A DNA stretch of 64,000 bases from Neckera pumila (lineage: Eukaryota; Streptophyta; Bryopsida; Hypnales; Neckeraceae), in assembly GCA_963969595.1 (NCBI GenBank), contig OZ018408.1, positions 24,239,823-24,303,822 of the forward strand. The letters run 5' to 3'. The first letter of the stretch is position 1. Each line of letters begins with the position of its first letter. Under the pieces are notes generated by a model that was not told the origin of the DNA, ran no database searches, and was given only the letters and a program-made list of their open reading frames with translations. The translations under genes were made by a program, and so were the position numbers. Shown here in pieces: positions 11,214 through 22,714 of this stretch.

Positions 11214-12640
11214 CTTGAACTTGAACTCATTATCAAGAGATTGAGTTAGATTAGCTATCTAGTTGCGCTTTTAGATTTAGAAGAACATCGAGATGTTTTA
11301 TTAAACATCATTGCTGACATAAAAACATGTTTTTTTTTTTTAATGTCCACAAAAATGCATTTCAAAAAATAGTGAAAACATCCCTCCAAACATGGATTTC
11401 TTATAGTGACAATTGAATTTACAAAAATTTCTAAAATATGGATGGTCTAAGGCTGTAGCAAAGAGTCATCACTTTAAGAACTCTGGCCAATGAGGTGGAA
11501 GCATGTGTTCATGGGTGGGTAGGGACAAAATTGTACCACCCGGTATTAGCAAGGCCGGGTCCAACCTTTGGGATGGGACAGAGGTAGAAGAGTAATAAAG
11601 TTCGACAATGATGACGCTTGAAATTCTAATGGATTCCTAGCGCAGACCATTCATGATTCTTTTTAATAAGTTGCCCAATAATAGATTAGAATTGGAGTGG
11701 CATTGCCTTCTCTCTTATTTGAACTTTGTCTGGTTTGTGGGTACAAACAACCGTTGGAATATACATTTTGTACTTGAATTTGAGCCGTTTTTAAAAAAAA
11801 AATTCTTATTGTATGTCTTTCCTTGTATTCCTTCACTTGACCACGTTTGATCTTGAATTTTGGCTCTAGATTTGTGACAAATCTTCTATTTCTCTCATAA
11901 TATTTGAAATTTAACAATGAAGAAGTCACTATTGTAAGACCATTTTCTCACTCATTTTTGGTCCTAAATTTATAAGACTTGTTTTCATGCATGTGGAACT
12001 TGGTTACCTTGAGAATGAGCGTAGGATGACAACTTTTTAAAATGTTATGTGTCCAAATGAGCTAGTCAAAGCACAATTTCAACTACTCCAAACTAGTGAT
12101 TTCCTTATAGTATCCTTCACTTTTACGTTATAATCTTCCAATGTATGACTTGAATTGAAACCAAACCTTGTAGACATAATAAGGACTTAATATAATAGAA
12201 CCACCCATAGTCGAGCACTTAAGCGATTCCAAGTATGTTTTGGAGCAATAGAAAGCAATGTAAATTTTTTATTATGAATTTTGGAAGCCAACAAATGACC
12301 TCAATCTGTTGGGTATTGTGGAATTGGGTGGTTCTTCTATAGCTTTCTACAAGAGCCTATGGTTACTTTTGCCTAAAAATGACTCATTGTACTTTGAGCT
12401 TCAACCATTCGTAACTTACAAACTAATCAAGGTCCAAAACACCTTCAAAATGGCCAAAAAATTTAGGGTTAAGACTACAATTTGAAGAAAACTTTTTTTC
12501 ATAACAAATTTGATGAAAATGAAGTAAATAATATAATTGCTCAAAGAAAAAAGATGCAAAAGAAATCTAGAAGTTAAAGGGATAACAAAGCCAAATTGAA
12601 GGCAAATAACGAGCACAACAAGTTATTTGGGGAATAACCA
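11214..12640. other. Intergenic DNA, no gene seen
   Basis: Short ORFs here lack coding character or recognisable domains. An inverted repeat (AACATGTTTTTATGTC near 11169 against GACATAAAAACATGTT near 11317) straddles the end of the preceding MITE. Confidence 0.4.
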
Positions 12641-12698
12641 ATTTTTGGTGTTTATAGGGCTACATGTCGCCTTAGGGCGAATCCCACGCGAGCTCCTC

Positions 12699-12704
12699 CA
12701 CGTG
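12699..12704. promoter_or_regulatory. G-box CACGTG upstream of the plastid-protein gene
   Basis: A perfect CACGTG lies in a GC-rich stretch (CTCCACGTGCCTGG) about 260 bp upstream of the start codon at 12961. G-boxes are frequent in promoters of light-regulated nuclear genes for plastid proteins. No clear TATA box is visible; a CT-rich stretch follows (12780-12860). Confidence 0.4.
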
Positions 12705-12960
12705 CCTGGCCCTCATCACGCCACGCCGAACCCACCATCATCCCTCCCCCAAAACCTAATTCTCTATTCACGCGCAAGCTCGATCTTCTCTCACAACCGC
12801 AAATGAATTTTGCATTTCCCGTTCAGAATCACGCCATCCCTCCCATATTACAAAATTTCACCTTGCTTTCAAATCCGTCACTACAAAAATTCACATTTTA
12901 ACGCACTCGTTTTGCACTCCCTGGTCACATATTGAAGGAAATTCGTTTTTAGGGTTAGCA

Positions 12961-14540
12961 ATGGGATCGACTGGGGTTGCATCTTCCATGGCTGGGCAAT
13001 GTCAAATTCAGGTCCAGAACTTTCGGCCTCAGAATGGGCTGTCCTGTTGTGAGAACGTGCAGAAAGGATGTTTTGGTCTTCCGAGGTTAAGCTGTTATGG
13101 AAACTCGGCCATTCGAATCAGGAGGCGAAGCCTTGGCGCTGGGGAATCGAGTCGGTTCAGGTTGGAGACGGGGAGGTCGAGGAATTTCGTTGTGCGAGCG
13201 CGGGAGGATGATAAGGAGCAACGGGGGATTGATAAGGTGAAGCGGAAATCACTTGGTAAGATGTTTGCAAACGTAATTTTGGTGAACTTGATTCCAAAGA
13301 AGTAGCCAATAACTGGGATGCAGTATTCTGTAATGTATAGGGTGGAGGATACTCTTAAAGCATTTTAACCGATTTGTAAGAGTGTGCGATCATGGGAGAT
13401 TTCGGTTGAGCTTTCTGGAGAGTTCACTTCGCTTAAATCGAGTTGTTATCAATATGTATGATTTTCTTGTGCAATGGTTTCAGGGGGAAGTTGAAGTGAT
13501 TATAGACGCCTCCTTTTTATTCCAAGATCAGTTGCTATAGACACCTAGCCAAGTCAAGCTTTGATCCAACTTGCGAATTGAATGTGAAAGTAGTGTATGA
13601 ACAGATTAGTTGCTGTTGGTAACAGAGGTTGGTGTAGGCGCGGGATCAGGTTCCTTACAGTTTTTGAACCCTTCACATTTAGACCAAGTCTATCTGTAAA
13701 TGGAATGGATAGGTTTATCGGCATTCTTCATATCGATCAAACCTGCAGTAGTCATTTATCAGGGTGTAAACGTGATTAGATTTTGAAGGACATATGGTGT
13801 TTTAATTTATTTTTTTCTTTCATAGAGTCTCTTCCCATATTTATATTTTCAAGTCTACTTTGCATTTAGTGAAGGGCGGGAGCAATTTGCACGATGTGCT
13901 TCGCTTAGGATCGACCTTCAAAATTCTGGAATTCAACAGTACTTTCAAAGTTAATTCTATATTGGCATATATTGAGAGATGTTGAAATTGACATTGTATT
14001 TGTACATCTTTCTTGATGAGTCGCGTTTGATATACTTTAGATTTGGGACGCAGTGATTGTTTTTTATTTTGATATATCCCCAACCCTTTTTTGTCATAGA
14101 CTCTACAGTTCTATTCAAAGAGGTATAAATTTGCTCTTGCTATGTCTCAATTCCTTGAATTCTTTTTTTTGATAATTATATCTCAGTATTTAATCAGGTA
14201 ATGTGGGTATCATCTTGATTCTATATTGCTTAGTGTTGGATTCATATTGAATTTTGAACGGACCCCATATTCTTTGGTCCAATATTGTTTCAACTTTGAA
14301 CTCAAGTATTTTCCTGATTAGTAATTGGAGCTCTACTTAGTTTTCGTGTTTCTTGCTTAAGGCTGATTATTTTTCTCTTTGTGTTTGATAGTACCATGGA
14401 CGGCTTCTGTTCAGAGGGCGAATATGACGTCGAGAATTTTCATGGCTGCTTTCGTGTGGATTTCGCTATTTTTCGGGATAAGTGTGACGAACAACGAAGT
14501 GAGTGGAGGAAGGCCAGGCCGACGAGGACCTCGCAAGTAA
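12961..14540 (+). CDS. Predicted plastid single-helix membrane protein, two exons
   Basis: Exon 1 (12961-13255, 98 codons plus one base) ends at a GTAAG donor. A 1136-bp intron follows, and exon 2 (14392-14540) begins after TTTGATAG. The join restores a Val codon and gives 147 residues. Residues 1-80 look like a chloroplast transit peptide: no acids early, many Ser/Arg, and a likely cleavage site after VVRA at 77-80. A charged linker (about 81-97) is followed by one hydrophobic helix at about 114-131 (IFMAAFVWISLFFGISVT) and a basic tail ending GRPGRRGPRK. It is probably a thylakoid or envelope protein with one helix. I do not recognise the family, and no light-harvesting ExxNGR motif is present. 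The start has a good context (GCAATGG), and a G-box lies upstream. The sharp fit of splice sites, frame and helix makes the gene model strong. Confidence 0.75.
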
Positions 14541-15400
14541 AAGCTTCTCTGTACTACTTGCCTACGCCTGAAGTAAATGGTTGTAGCCGCGGAGTCATGG
14601 GAAGCCTTCGTCGGACATCATGCAGCGATCAGGATACGTTTTGCGAGCCTGGGTAGCGATTGTAATTCTGTACAAGTAAGTTTGTGGAAGTTGGTAGAAT
14701 TGCTGCTCGGTGTCTTCGACGGTCAGCTCAAACCTGGATAATCTATTGAGTAATTTGTAACACAATTTTTGCCTTCGACCCCGTGGCCTTTGCTCACCTC
14801 TCTCCAATATGAGTTCAACATTGCAACGCAGCTTGTTAGCTTTTTATGTAGACTGGGGACTGCTCATTGAAAGTTTATGGATCGCGATTAAGATTTAGTA
14901 CGTGCAAATTGTAAATCATTTATTTAGCTGGTCAAGGTTTTGGCCTAAAGTATGAGCTTAGTGCCCACTGTTTAGAATTAATTTATACTGCTCTCTGAAG
15001 GGCATCGTCGATTTGACAACCCCATTCTGTAGTAGGCAAAGACATTGTAACACGGGTTTACAATACATACATATCTTCAACTCCTGATGATAGATATTTT
15101 GAGTCCCTGAATTTGGCGTCAAGAGGTTGCTGATCTCTCAATTCCAGTGTGAGGATGTATTGAAATGATGAGAGTCTATTTCAATATATGGTACATAAGC
15201 TTCATCCATCTCCTTTCCTACGGGTTAGCATGGTGGAATGAATAAACCTGTCGGGACACCAGTTCTGGTATGTGCATTTTATATTTGGTGCTTTAAATTC
15301 ACTGATGCAACTTACTTTCATGTGTATATACCACCACATGACATTAATTTGACCATTGGAATGCAGAAGACATTGGAAGCTACATGAAGTTCATGGATGT
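14541..15400 (+). other. 3' UTR and downstream spacer of the plastid-protein gene
   Basis: No further ORF of note. The nearer part is probably 3' UTR; the exact poly(A) site cannot be fixed. The DNA runs into the conserved 3' flank of the convergent SAUR gene. Confidence 0.35.
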
Positions 15401-15409
15401 GTTTAGTAA

Positions 15410-16112
15410 GAATCATGCTGCAATATATTTGCTGAAGGTATGCTGCAAAATACTCATCCCACATATGCAAACATTCCAGAGTTGCATTAAAAGATGTACT
15501 GTACAGTACAAAAGGGGTTTTATTTCAGTCCAGCTGACCAGCTCGTGTCGGCTGGCTTGCAAACCATGCTCGATCACATTTCTGACAGTATTTCTACAAT
15601 TTCTTGCAAACTTTGCAGTGCTAAACATGATATCTGTAAACATGGTATTGTATCGGGAAAGGAAGCAGGTACATCTTTAGACGATCCTCTGCACATCGGT
15701 TGGAATGTCTGATGATTCCCAATTTCATCCTGCATACGAACTTGGGAGCTTAATTATCTCACTATTGATGAAATTATGACCAAATACAGTGTAGATCATG
15801 AGGCTCCTGCTATTACATGGAAAGCATATTCCCAGCACAGAAACAATACCAATACATTTCTATTGTATCAGCTCCGGACAGGACCTTATTTCATCATAGT
15901 TGCATTTGAAACAATCAACCTTTGCAACGGACAGCCCTGATCCAGCACTGGAGCACAATCCACATCAACTTCGACTCAAAGAGTACTTAGGTGAGTCACA
16001 AACTTTTCTATTGCTGAGAGCTTAGCGGGCACTTAGTAGATACTTAAGACACATCAAACTTGCACAGTAAACCGTCGGTCAGTTGTAGCAACACAGTCAG
16101 GATCAAAATTTC
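15410..16112 (-). other. Conserved 3' flank of the first SAUR gene
   Basis: Read on the minus strand, this region aligns through several blocks with 54127-54893, downstream of the third SAUR. Matches include TGCAAGAAATTGTAGAA, then TTTGCAAGCCAGCCGACACG, then GGTCAGCTGGACTGAAATAA, and further on CTCCCAAGTTCGTATGCAGG. It is probably 3' UTR plus downstream DNA. Short ORFs in it are not conserved in frame between the copies. Confidence 0.6.
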
Positions 16113-16517
16113 TTAGAAATTCTCATCGGTATTCCTGTCATTCTCCATCTGCCACAAAAGCTTCTCAAAGTCTCCCGCCTCGCATGGAATTCGCAAACCG
16201 CCTTCAGTTTCGAATCCATATTCCTCTTCACTTCTGCGCAGCAACTCGCGGAACACCTGATTGTAAAGGAAGCTGGCCTGGATGACGAACCTCCGCATGT
16301 CCGGGCCAACGTAGACTGCCAAACAGCCCTCGGGCACGCCTACTGGCGCATCGTCATCGTCCCAGTAGTCATCGTCAGAGCCGCTGCAGCGGCTGGATCC
16401 TCGGCTAGAGGACCTTGATGAAAAAGACAACCTTCCAGACAACCCACGGCGGTTGGGGACCGGCTCTACCTTCATGTACTTCTTTACTAGCTTTCCTACC
16501 TTTTTCCCATAAATCAT
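16113..16517 (-). CDS. SAUR-like auxin-responsive protein
   Basis: A 134-residue member of the Auxin_inducible (SAUR) family. In well-studied plants SAURs promote cell expansion by inhibiting PP2C.D phosphatases and so keeping the plasma-membrane proton pump active; that role is inferred here from the family. A basic start (KKVGKLVKKYMK) is followed by a Ser/Arg stretch (28-46) and an acidic stretch (about 47-57). The SAUR domain spans about 60-124 and includes VPEGCLAVYVGPDMRRFVIQ, EYGF and the RIPCEAGDFEKLLWQM end. The ATG at 16517 was chosen over the one at 16598 because the third SAUR starts at the equivalent point (MTYGK against MIYGK). The leaders are also alike ('ctgctgtctgca' then 'cacaATG'). 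Single exon, as usual for SAURs. It lies convergent to the plastid-protein gene. Confidence 0.93.
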   Translation of the reverse strand: MIYGKKVGKLVKKYMKVEPVPNRRGLSGRLSFSSRSSSRGSSRCSGSDDDYWDDDDAPVGVPEGCLAVYVGPDMRRFVIQASFLYNQVFRELLRRSEEEYGFETEGGLRIPCEAGDFEKLLWQMENDRNTDENF

Positions 16518-16599
16518 TGTGGAGTGCAGACAGCAGAAGATGAGGTTGCAACACGACACGGAGAAGATTTTGAGCAAAGAACAGAAGAACCAGACCATT

Positions 16600-18279
16600 C
16601 AAGGTTGCCTCTCGCACGGCCTAACCCTCCACGAAGATGATGCTGATAGAACGCTTGCGGTCGTCATGCAGAACTAATCTCGGTAATTCACAAACCAATT
16701 TTTGAATAGCATTTGCGTCTGTTACCGTAAGGCGAGACGAGCAACTCTAGTAAGAAAGAGGGGAGGGAAAAGATGAGAACAAGAAGGGGAATGACTCCTC
16801 AAATTTCTTCAACTAATCCTATTGTAAGTAACGCAGAACTTGAGCTTTTAAGTGATGTAGAACTTGAGAAACTCAGTGAACTTTGGATCACTCAGGGCAA
16901 GCATATCACTGCTCAAAAGACACGGCACAAACACCATCAGGATACGAATTGGCAAGGAAGCAAGCGGAGGGCTGGCTGTGATGTGACAAAAGCTCAGAAG
17001 TCGCTCATGGTCGTTCATGCAGGTACTGACTGGAATGATGAACTAGACAACACGAATTTATATCGGCGGATTGTGCAGTGTAGCTTGCGGCAACTGAGTG
17101 GTCCTGGTGAGAAATAAAAAATAGTATTCCTAGTACATTCACTACACAGCAGCTTCCCTTGCTGCTTTCTTGTTCGTTGGGGTTTCAATTTTTCACTAGT
17201 ACAGGGACGGATTCTCAGGTCGAGTGATGTCATCGTTGTTTTTCCCACCTCACATTCACAGCTGTGCCAATGGAAGGAGAGGTGGGGTTGGATATCCGTC
17301 GGAAGTAGCGCCGCTAAGTTAGAGATGGGAAGAGAAGAGATCTGAAAGCTTGTTTCACTCCGAATCAAGGGCCCGCCCGTGGTAGGGAGGGGGCTGCAGC
17401 CTGCCTCATGTACTGTACTTCCACACGGCTTGTGCTGCAATGGATCATTCCTCCGAAAAGACTTCAATATGGTGAGACTTTTCTTTCCAAAATATCAGCC
17501 GTCGTGGCCCAAACATCAACTTATTAAGTTAGCGCACACACAAGTAGACTTGTTATTTGCATCTAAGTTAAGCCTTGTCAACTACTCCATGCTTTTAATT
17601 GTAGCAGTACTCAGGCACATCCTTTCAAGTGAATTCGAGGTTACTGTTAATTATTCTTCTAAGGAATGATGCCACATGTTATACTCCGTAGTATATTAAT
17701 CACCGTGGTACTTGGTCATCATGCAGTATCCTGTGAGGGGGTGACACATCCATACACGATTTGTATATGGCAAATGAGTTGTCAAAACAGGAGGGGTGCA
17801 AAAGGGGATGTCCTTTTTTGTGCAAATCGATACACCACACATTTTATTAGTTTGGGGCAACGTACTGTATCACCAGGTAAGCTACTCTGCTACTGTCCAG
17901 TCCAGGGCTCCTTATTCAAAACAACGTATGGACTGGAATTTTGGGAATTTTTTTGTATATTATAAAAGTGATTTCCGAGCTGCCAAAATACTAAAAAACG
18001 AAATAAATGAAAAACAGAATAATGTGCTGACTGCTGGAAAGCTGCCAGGATGCACTGTATGACGTACAAGGCCAGTCTCGACCTTTGTGTCATGGAGAAA
18101 GTTCATTTGGATACGTCTCTCTCCAGGACTGGTCATGGAATAGCCTTGTCTGAATGATAAGCAACTTATAACTGTTCTGATGAAAGCTTATCATAATCTA
18201 ACTTTTGTGTGAAAATACATAACATACTACTGTACTGGTATGAGTGGTATTTTTACATTCTACAGGATCAATTCTCTTC
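16600..18279. other. Upstream and intergenic DNA, no gene supported
   Basis: Contains the promoter side of the 16113-16517 SAUR (no clear TATA box). The ORF at 16773-17117 (+) has no recognisable domain and lies divergent to the SAUR. The stretch around 17150-17470 is GC-richer, without an identifiable product. Confidence 0.35.
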
Positions 18280-18281
18280 TA

Positions 18282-18534
18282 CACAAAATAGTGAAATTGG
18301 GTTGCCGCACACTAATTTCTTGACAGTTCACACTATATCAATATCTGAGTTGTTGTAGAAGGATGCAGAGATGTGGGGAAACATGTATGCTACATGCATT
18401 GGTACATTGATTCATGGCTCGGGATCAGAGAATGCCTTGTGCCTCCATTTGGACAAGTCATGTGGTAACATGAGATAACTTCTTTGGAATAAGGCAACCT
18501 AATTGTCAAGGCAACCCAATTGCACTATTTAGTG
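18282..18534. mobile_element. TA-flanked MITE, CACAAAATAG family, copy 2
   Basis: The left end CACAAAATAGTGAAATTGGG follows TA at 18280-18281. The right end TTGCACTATTTAGTG is followed by TA at 18535-18536. Length 253 bp. The right TA is also the left TA of the next copy. Confidence 0.8.
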
Positions 18535-18536
18535 TA

Positions 18537-18787
18537 CAACATAATAGTGAAATTAGGTTGCCCCACATTAATTTCTCGATAGTCCATACTATAGAAATAT
18601 TCATTGCTTTTGTACAATGATGTATTCAATTCAGAGCCATGTATATGGCATAGATTTGTGCACCAGTTCAAGGCCTAATTCAAAGAGTAACATGCACCTC
18701 CATGTGGAACAAGCATTGATCTATGAGGTAATTTATCTCAGGTAAGGCAACCTAATTGACAAGGCAACCTAATTTCACTATTTTGTG
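18537..18787. mobile_element. TA-flanked MITE, CACAAAATAG family, copy 3
   Basis: The left end CAACATAATAGTGAAATTAGG and right end AATTTCACTATTTTGTG enclose 251 bp, with TA at 18788-18789. It abuts copy 2 through one shared TA dinucleotide. Confidence 0.8.
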
Positions 18788-18789
18788 TA

Positions 18790-19998
18790 GGCTTAGTCTC
18801 AAAGTTAAATGAAAGTGAATTCTCTAACATTTCTTTCATTGCAAAATACCAAACTTTGATCTCTGTCTTCACTGATCTTTTGCCGCCCTGTCTGTGTGCC
18901 AAGTGAAATAGATCCTTTACCACCTCCGGTGAGCAGCAACAAGTTTCAAGTTGTCTCGGATAGCGCTTACGACGGCTACCTCCAAAGCACCATACCCATG
19001 AGAAAGAAAGAAAAGAACACCCCAAGAGGTGAGCATTTGAAGCATGCAACTCACATGAGTGGGTATTTATTGTTTGCTTCTGGCAGCCACCTGGCATTCA
19101 TGCCATGTACTGCTCCGTCTGCTTTGCGACCGTGGTCTTATTAATTAGTCCTCTTGTCCCCGTCCTGTCCTTTGTTATTATATTGGATGTCCTCAGCCGT
19201 CTGTCCTAAAATGCAAAGACTTAAAAATGTACAACAAATTTCTATGGCATTATAGCTTATTACGCAAGGCAGGGATCCTCGCGGGTTTGCCGCAACTTCC
19301 ATGATTTGGCCATGCGGGTTCGCCATAACTTCTATCTCGCCATTAACATTCCTCGCAATTTCACCATCATAGTTGCCGCCGCCGCCACCGACAAGTGAGG
19401 TTAGAATACATGGTTTAATGGATAATGGCATAGTCTGTGGAGGCATTGGATTGTAAACACAACTTCCCTTTAGCAGTTCCCCCTCTTGGAATGCATCCCA
19501 CATGCCTCCATTAGTCATCAATCTGTCGAGGAACTCATGTAGTTATTTGTCTTTAGATTTTAGAACATGCTTATGTTGTTTAATTTTTTTTAAATGAAGA
19601 AAGGCTTATTTAGAGCATGTCCTTCCCCCGTCCCCCAATGATCTTCCAATTATCCTTTATTTTTGTTTCCCAAAATGACCTCAAAAATTACCTTTTTTTC
19701 ATAGTTCTTCTAAAAGCAACTTGACTTTCTAACTGTTGCTTCCACACTATGTACCAAAATGATGCAAACATGATGTTTGCATTTCAATTCCTCCCCCCCT
19801 TCCCTAAGAAAAACCAAGAGCCGTTAATGTGAATTCAAGACCCTCGTCCCCCCCAAATGCCGTTGATCTTCTGAAAAAAACAAAGACGTTGATGCCTGTG
19901 GAACATACAATTTTGTTCATCCAAATTTGGATGCAGACTATGGACATAGAATATGGATACAGTTACATGATATAGATGTGGTTTCAGATAATGAAATA
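18790..19998. other. Intergenic DNA with one unassigned ORF
   Basis: On the minus strand 19521-19141 is open for 126 codons, with a GGGGG run and two similar short blocks (EVMANPHG and EVAANPRG). There is no recognisable domain, and it may be a gene remnant. At 19613 a GAGCATG phrase resembles the GAGCAT-type MITE ends, but no partner end was found. Confidence 0.25.
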
Positions 19999-20466
19999 CA
20001 TTAGGAAAACAATGAGCCCTGGAAGGGGCTCCTTCGTAGTGTAAGCTTCCCCTCCAAGGAACTCAACAGTGATTTACAATAAAAAAAATGTTTAAAAAAA
20101 TAGTAATAAATATTAAATATTAAAATATTAATAAAAATTTATAAATAATAATAATAAATAATAATAAATAATAAATAATAATTAAAATAATAAAATAATT
20201 AAAATTGTAATGATTGCAATCTAACATGGCATGTATGGTGCCATGTCAGATCTAAAAAATTTATAATTTTGAATTTATTTTAATAAATTATTTTTTTAAT
20301 GTTTTTTTAAGTAGTTCAGTTGCATTGTTCCTTGTTGTTCCGCGCTGTTCCGCGCTTGCAGTTCGATGTTGCAAAAAAAATAAAATAAAATAAAATTCTT
20401 TTCGGCTTGCGTTCCCTGCATTCTCAGGTCTCACGGCCTCTTCCAGGGTTCATCTTTTTCCTAATG
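19999..20466. mobile_element. CATTAG-family MITE (468 bp)
   Basis: The left end is CATTAGGAAAACAATGAGCC followed by CTGGAAGGGGC. The right end is GGCCTCTTCCAGGG, then TCATCTTTTTCCTAATG. The interior has an AT-rich AATAAT tract (20100-20200) and an inverted pair ACATGGCATG / GTGCCATGTC at 20223-20249, in place of the ACGTGGC pair seen in sister elements. Confidence 0.65.
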
Positions 20467-21287
20467 CAGAATATACTATGTATCCAGAAGATGTTTACAA
20501 TTTTCAAACAGAAACTAGACTTCGTTACTTCCATTAAAGTCATATGAAGTTTGCAATCTTGAAGAATTAAAATACTTTGCACATTTTATTTTTGAACATT
20601 TCAGTGAATGGATAACAACTTCCTTGAAATATTTAATAACTGGTTGAAATAACCTTATTTTTAACCTTAATCCCAAACACTTGTCCAACCGGAAGATCCA
20701 AACTGGAGACGGAGGGAGTACCATTTATTGTCTTTGCAAATTGGCACATTGGCAACTAATGTAAAACTAAGTGAAGAAAAAGACTTGATGGGTAATAGGT
20801 TTTAGTCTTAGTTTCAACAATTCTTTTCAATGAAGTCCACATTAATCCTTTAATTAATGATAAAGAGGACCAAATTTTGGCCTCATTTTTTAGTAGTTTT
20901 TATTTAAGAGTTTCAATTGAGATATTTCATTGCTCAACAATACGTTGTTTCAAAAAAGTATTTTTTTTAATCAACAAATGTAAAGTTCTTCATTCAATCT
21001 TATAATATGAATTTTTTCCGCATTTATATGTACTTTCTGCAATATGGTGAATCAAAATGGGCATTTCAAAACCATACATCCTTTGTCCTTCAAGGGTTGC
21101 AATGTTCAAACTCCCCAAATTATTTCAGTTGTTTCAAAATGAAAGAATTTATGCAATCAATTCTCTAATTTTAAAAATCTTATATTTTAAAAATTGAAGT
21201 TTAGAAGTATTTTATAATTTAAAATTCCAATTTGAGATTAGAAATGAAGCTTGACTATGTGGTCATTAATAAGTTCTTTCAGGGGTT
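20467..21287. other. Intergenic DNA with a Stowaway-like terminus
   Basis: At 20704-20720 the sequence GGAGACGGAGGGAGTA matches the typical right end of Stowaway MITEs, but a convincing left end was not found. The rest is AT-rich without a gene. Confidence 0.35.
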
Positions 21288-21678
21288 AAGAGCATCACCA
21301 TCCCAATACAGCCATAATTTAGAAAAGTATATTTGGAGAGTCTTTCAATTTCTTGTCTTCCATCCCTATAAACCAAATGTGTTTCATAAGTAGTGAGTTG
21401 ACCAATCACAAGTAGAATGGAGCAAAAAGCAATTAAACTTTATTAAAATTATAAACCAAATGTATTCTATAAATAGAAAGTTGACCAATCACAAGTAGAA
21501 TGGAGCAAAAAATCAATTCAATATAGATAAGATTGAGTGAAAAACGTTGCATATTAGTGTCACTATTCTTGATACTATAGGATGGAGATCTTGGGAGAAA
21601 ATTTGAAGAGACCTAAAACACTTCTCATTCAATTTGACTGTGCGTTTAATACTTGCAATGTTGGGATGGAGATCCTCT
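21288..21678. mobile_element. MITE-like element with GAGCATC ends, internal tandem repeat
   Basis: The left end AGAGCATCACCATCCCAATA pairs with the right end TTGGGATGGAGATCCTCT. Inside, a unit of about 90 bp (beginning 'ataaaccaaatgt' and ending 'caagtagaatggagcaaaaa') occurs twice, at about 21368-21437 and 21452-21517. It is related to 1492-2053. Confidence 0.5.
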
Positions 21679-22506
21679 AAGTCAAGGGAGCTTGTCCAGC
21701 CCAATTCTCCAAAATCCCAAAGCACACTCCATAGTCCTTTTGAAGTCAAATACCATGTTTTTTCTTTTCTTTTCTTTTCTCAATTCCCACCTAATAATAA
21801 AATTGTTTCTAATTATTTTTCCTTCCCCCCATAAAAAAAACATGACATAGATTCCGTACTTCATAAGAAAGAGAACTCATGCATCCTCTCCTTTTGTCGG
21901 CCTCTTTCATTCATGACAACTTAGAATTAGAGTTATTATTCTTCTTCTCCTTTCGACGTCTTCTTTCATTCAATACATGACAAAACTTCAAATCCGAGTT
22001 ATTCTTCTTCTTTGGACACTTGCCAAGTTACCAACCCATTCAAGTAGCTTTTCGAAAAAATTCTTCAAAGAGTACTTTTATTAACTTAACTTCCATGCAG
22101 CTCCATGCACTCATTTGAAAGGAATACGTAATGCCATCCGCAAGGCCAGGCAAAGGAATTTTTGTGCAGTTTCTACTTGTGAGGTGGCACCTGGCACCAG
22201 TGATCGTGCTGAAATCAATTCCCAAAGCATGCCAGCAGCATCTCACATCATATGCCCAATTGGACCAGCTGAAAATTTAAACCATTCACTCAACAATTAA
22301 ACTGCTGCATTTCAAGTCACTCAAACCAACCCAACAAATTCAACCAACACACGCAATCACAACTTACACTGTTCAAATCCCTCAAAAAAATCAAGCAACA
22401 AATGAACCCCATAAGGACGCGCTATAGTCACCATGGAAATCATCCTTTTGGGTAGCTTGTGAATCAATTGCTTAAAAATCCAAGAGCATTCATTAATTGG
22501 AGGTCA
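21679..22506. other. Intergenic DNA, no gene seen
   Basis: Moderately GC-rich around 22110-22250 but without a recognisable product on either strand. A TTTTC tract lies near 21765. Confidence 0.35.
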
Positions 22507-22714
22507 AACTATTACAATAGAACTCCTTTAAATGCACCCCTTATAATTGCAAAAACCTCTCTAATTATCTGGTTCCAGTGGTCCCAGCCGCTTGAGGCTG
22601 TACTACAGTGGAACTCCTTCTAAATGCATCCTTTATAATTGCAAAACCTCTCTAAATGAATGTTGTTAGACAGTCCCAGACCTATGCATTTAGAGGAGTT
22701 CTACTATATTGTGC
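22507..22714. mobile_element. pogo/Tc1-like MITE
   Basis: The left end TTACAATAGAACTCCTTTAA and the right end ATTTAGAGGAGTTCTACTATATTG are inverted repeats. An internal copy of the end (TACAGTGGAACTCCTTCTAA) lies at 22608. The form 'TACAxTAGAAC(T)CCT' resembles ends of plant pogo-like MITEs. About 205 bp, TA-flanked. Confidence 0.55.

Noticed and set aside
16518..16598. Longer N-terminus for the first SAUR (start at 16598)
   Set aside because: The extra 27 residues are hydrophobic and absent from the sister gene, while the leader DNA aligns with the sister's untranslated leader.
17015..17467. 150-codon minus-strand ORF
   Set aside because: No domain or conservation visible, and it overlaps another open frame on the plus strand.
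21278..21289. TTTCAGGGGTTAA as another TTAA-element end
   Set aside because: No partner end or family interior upstream; probably chance.
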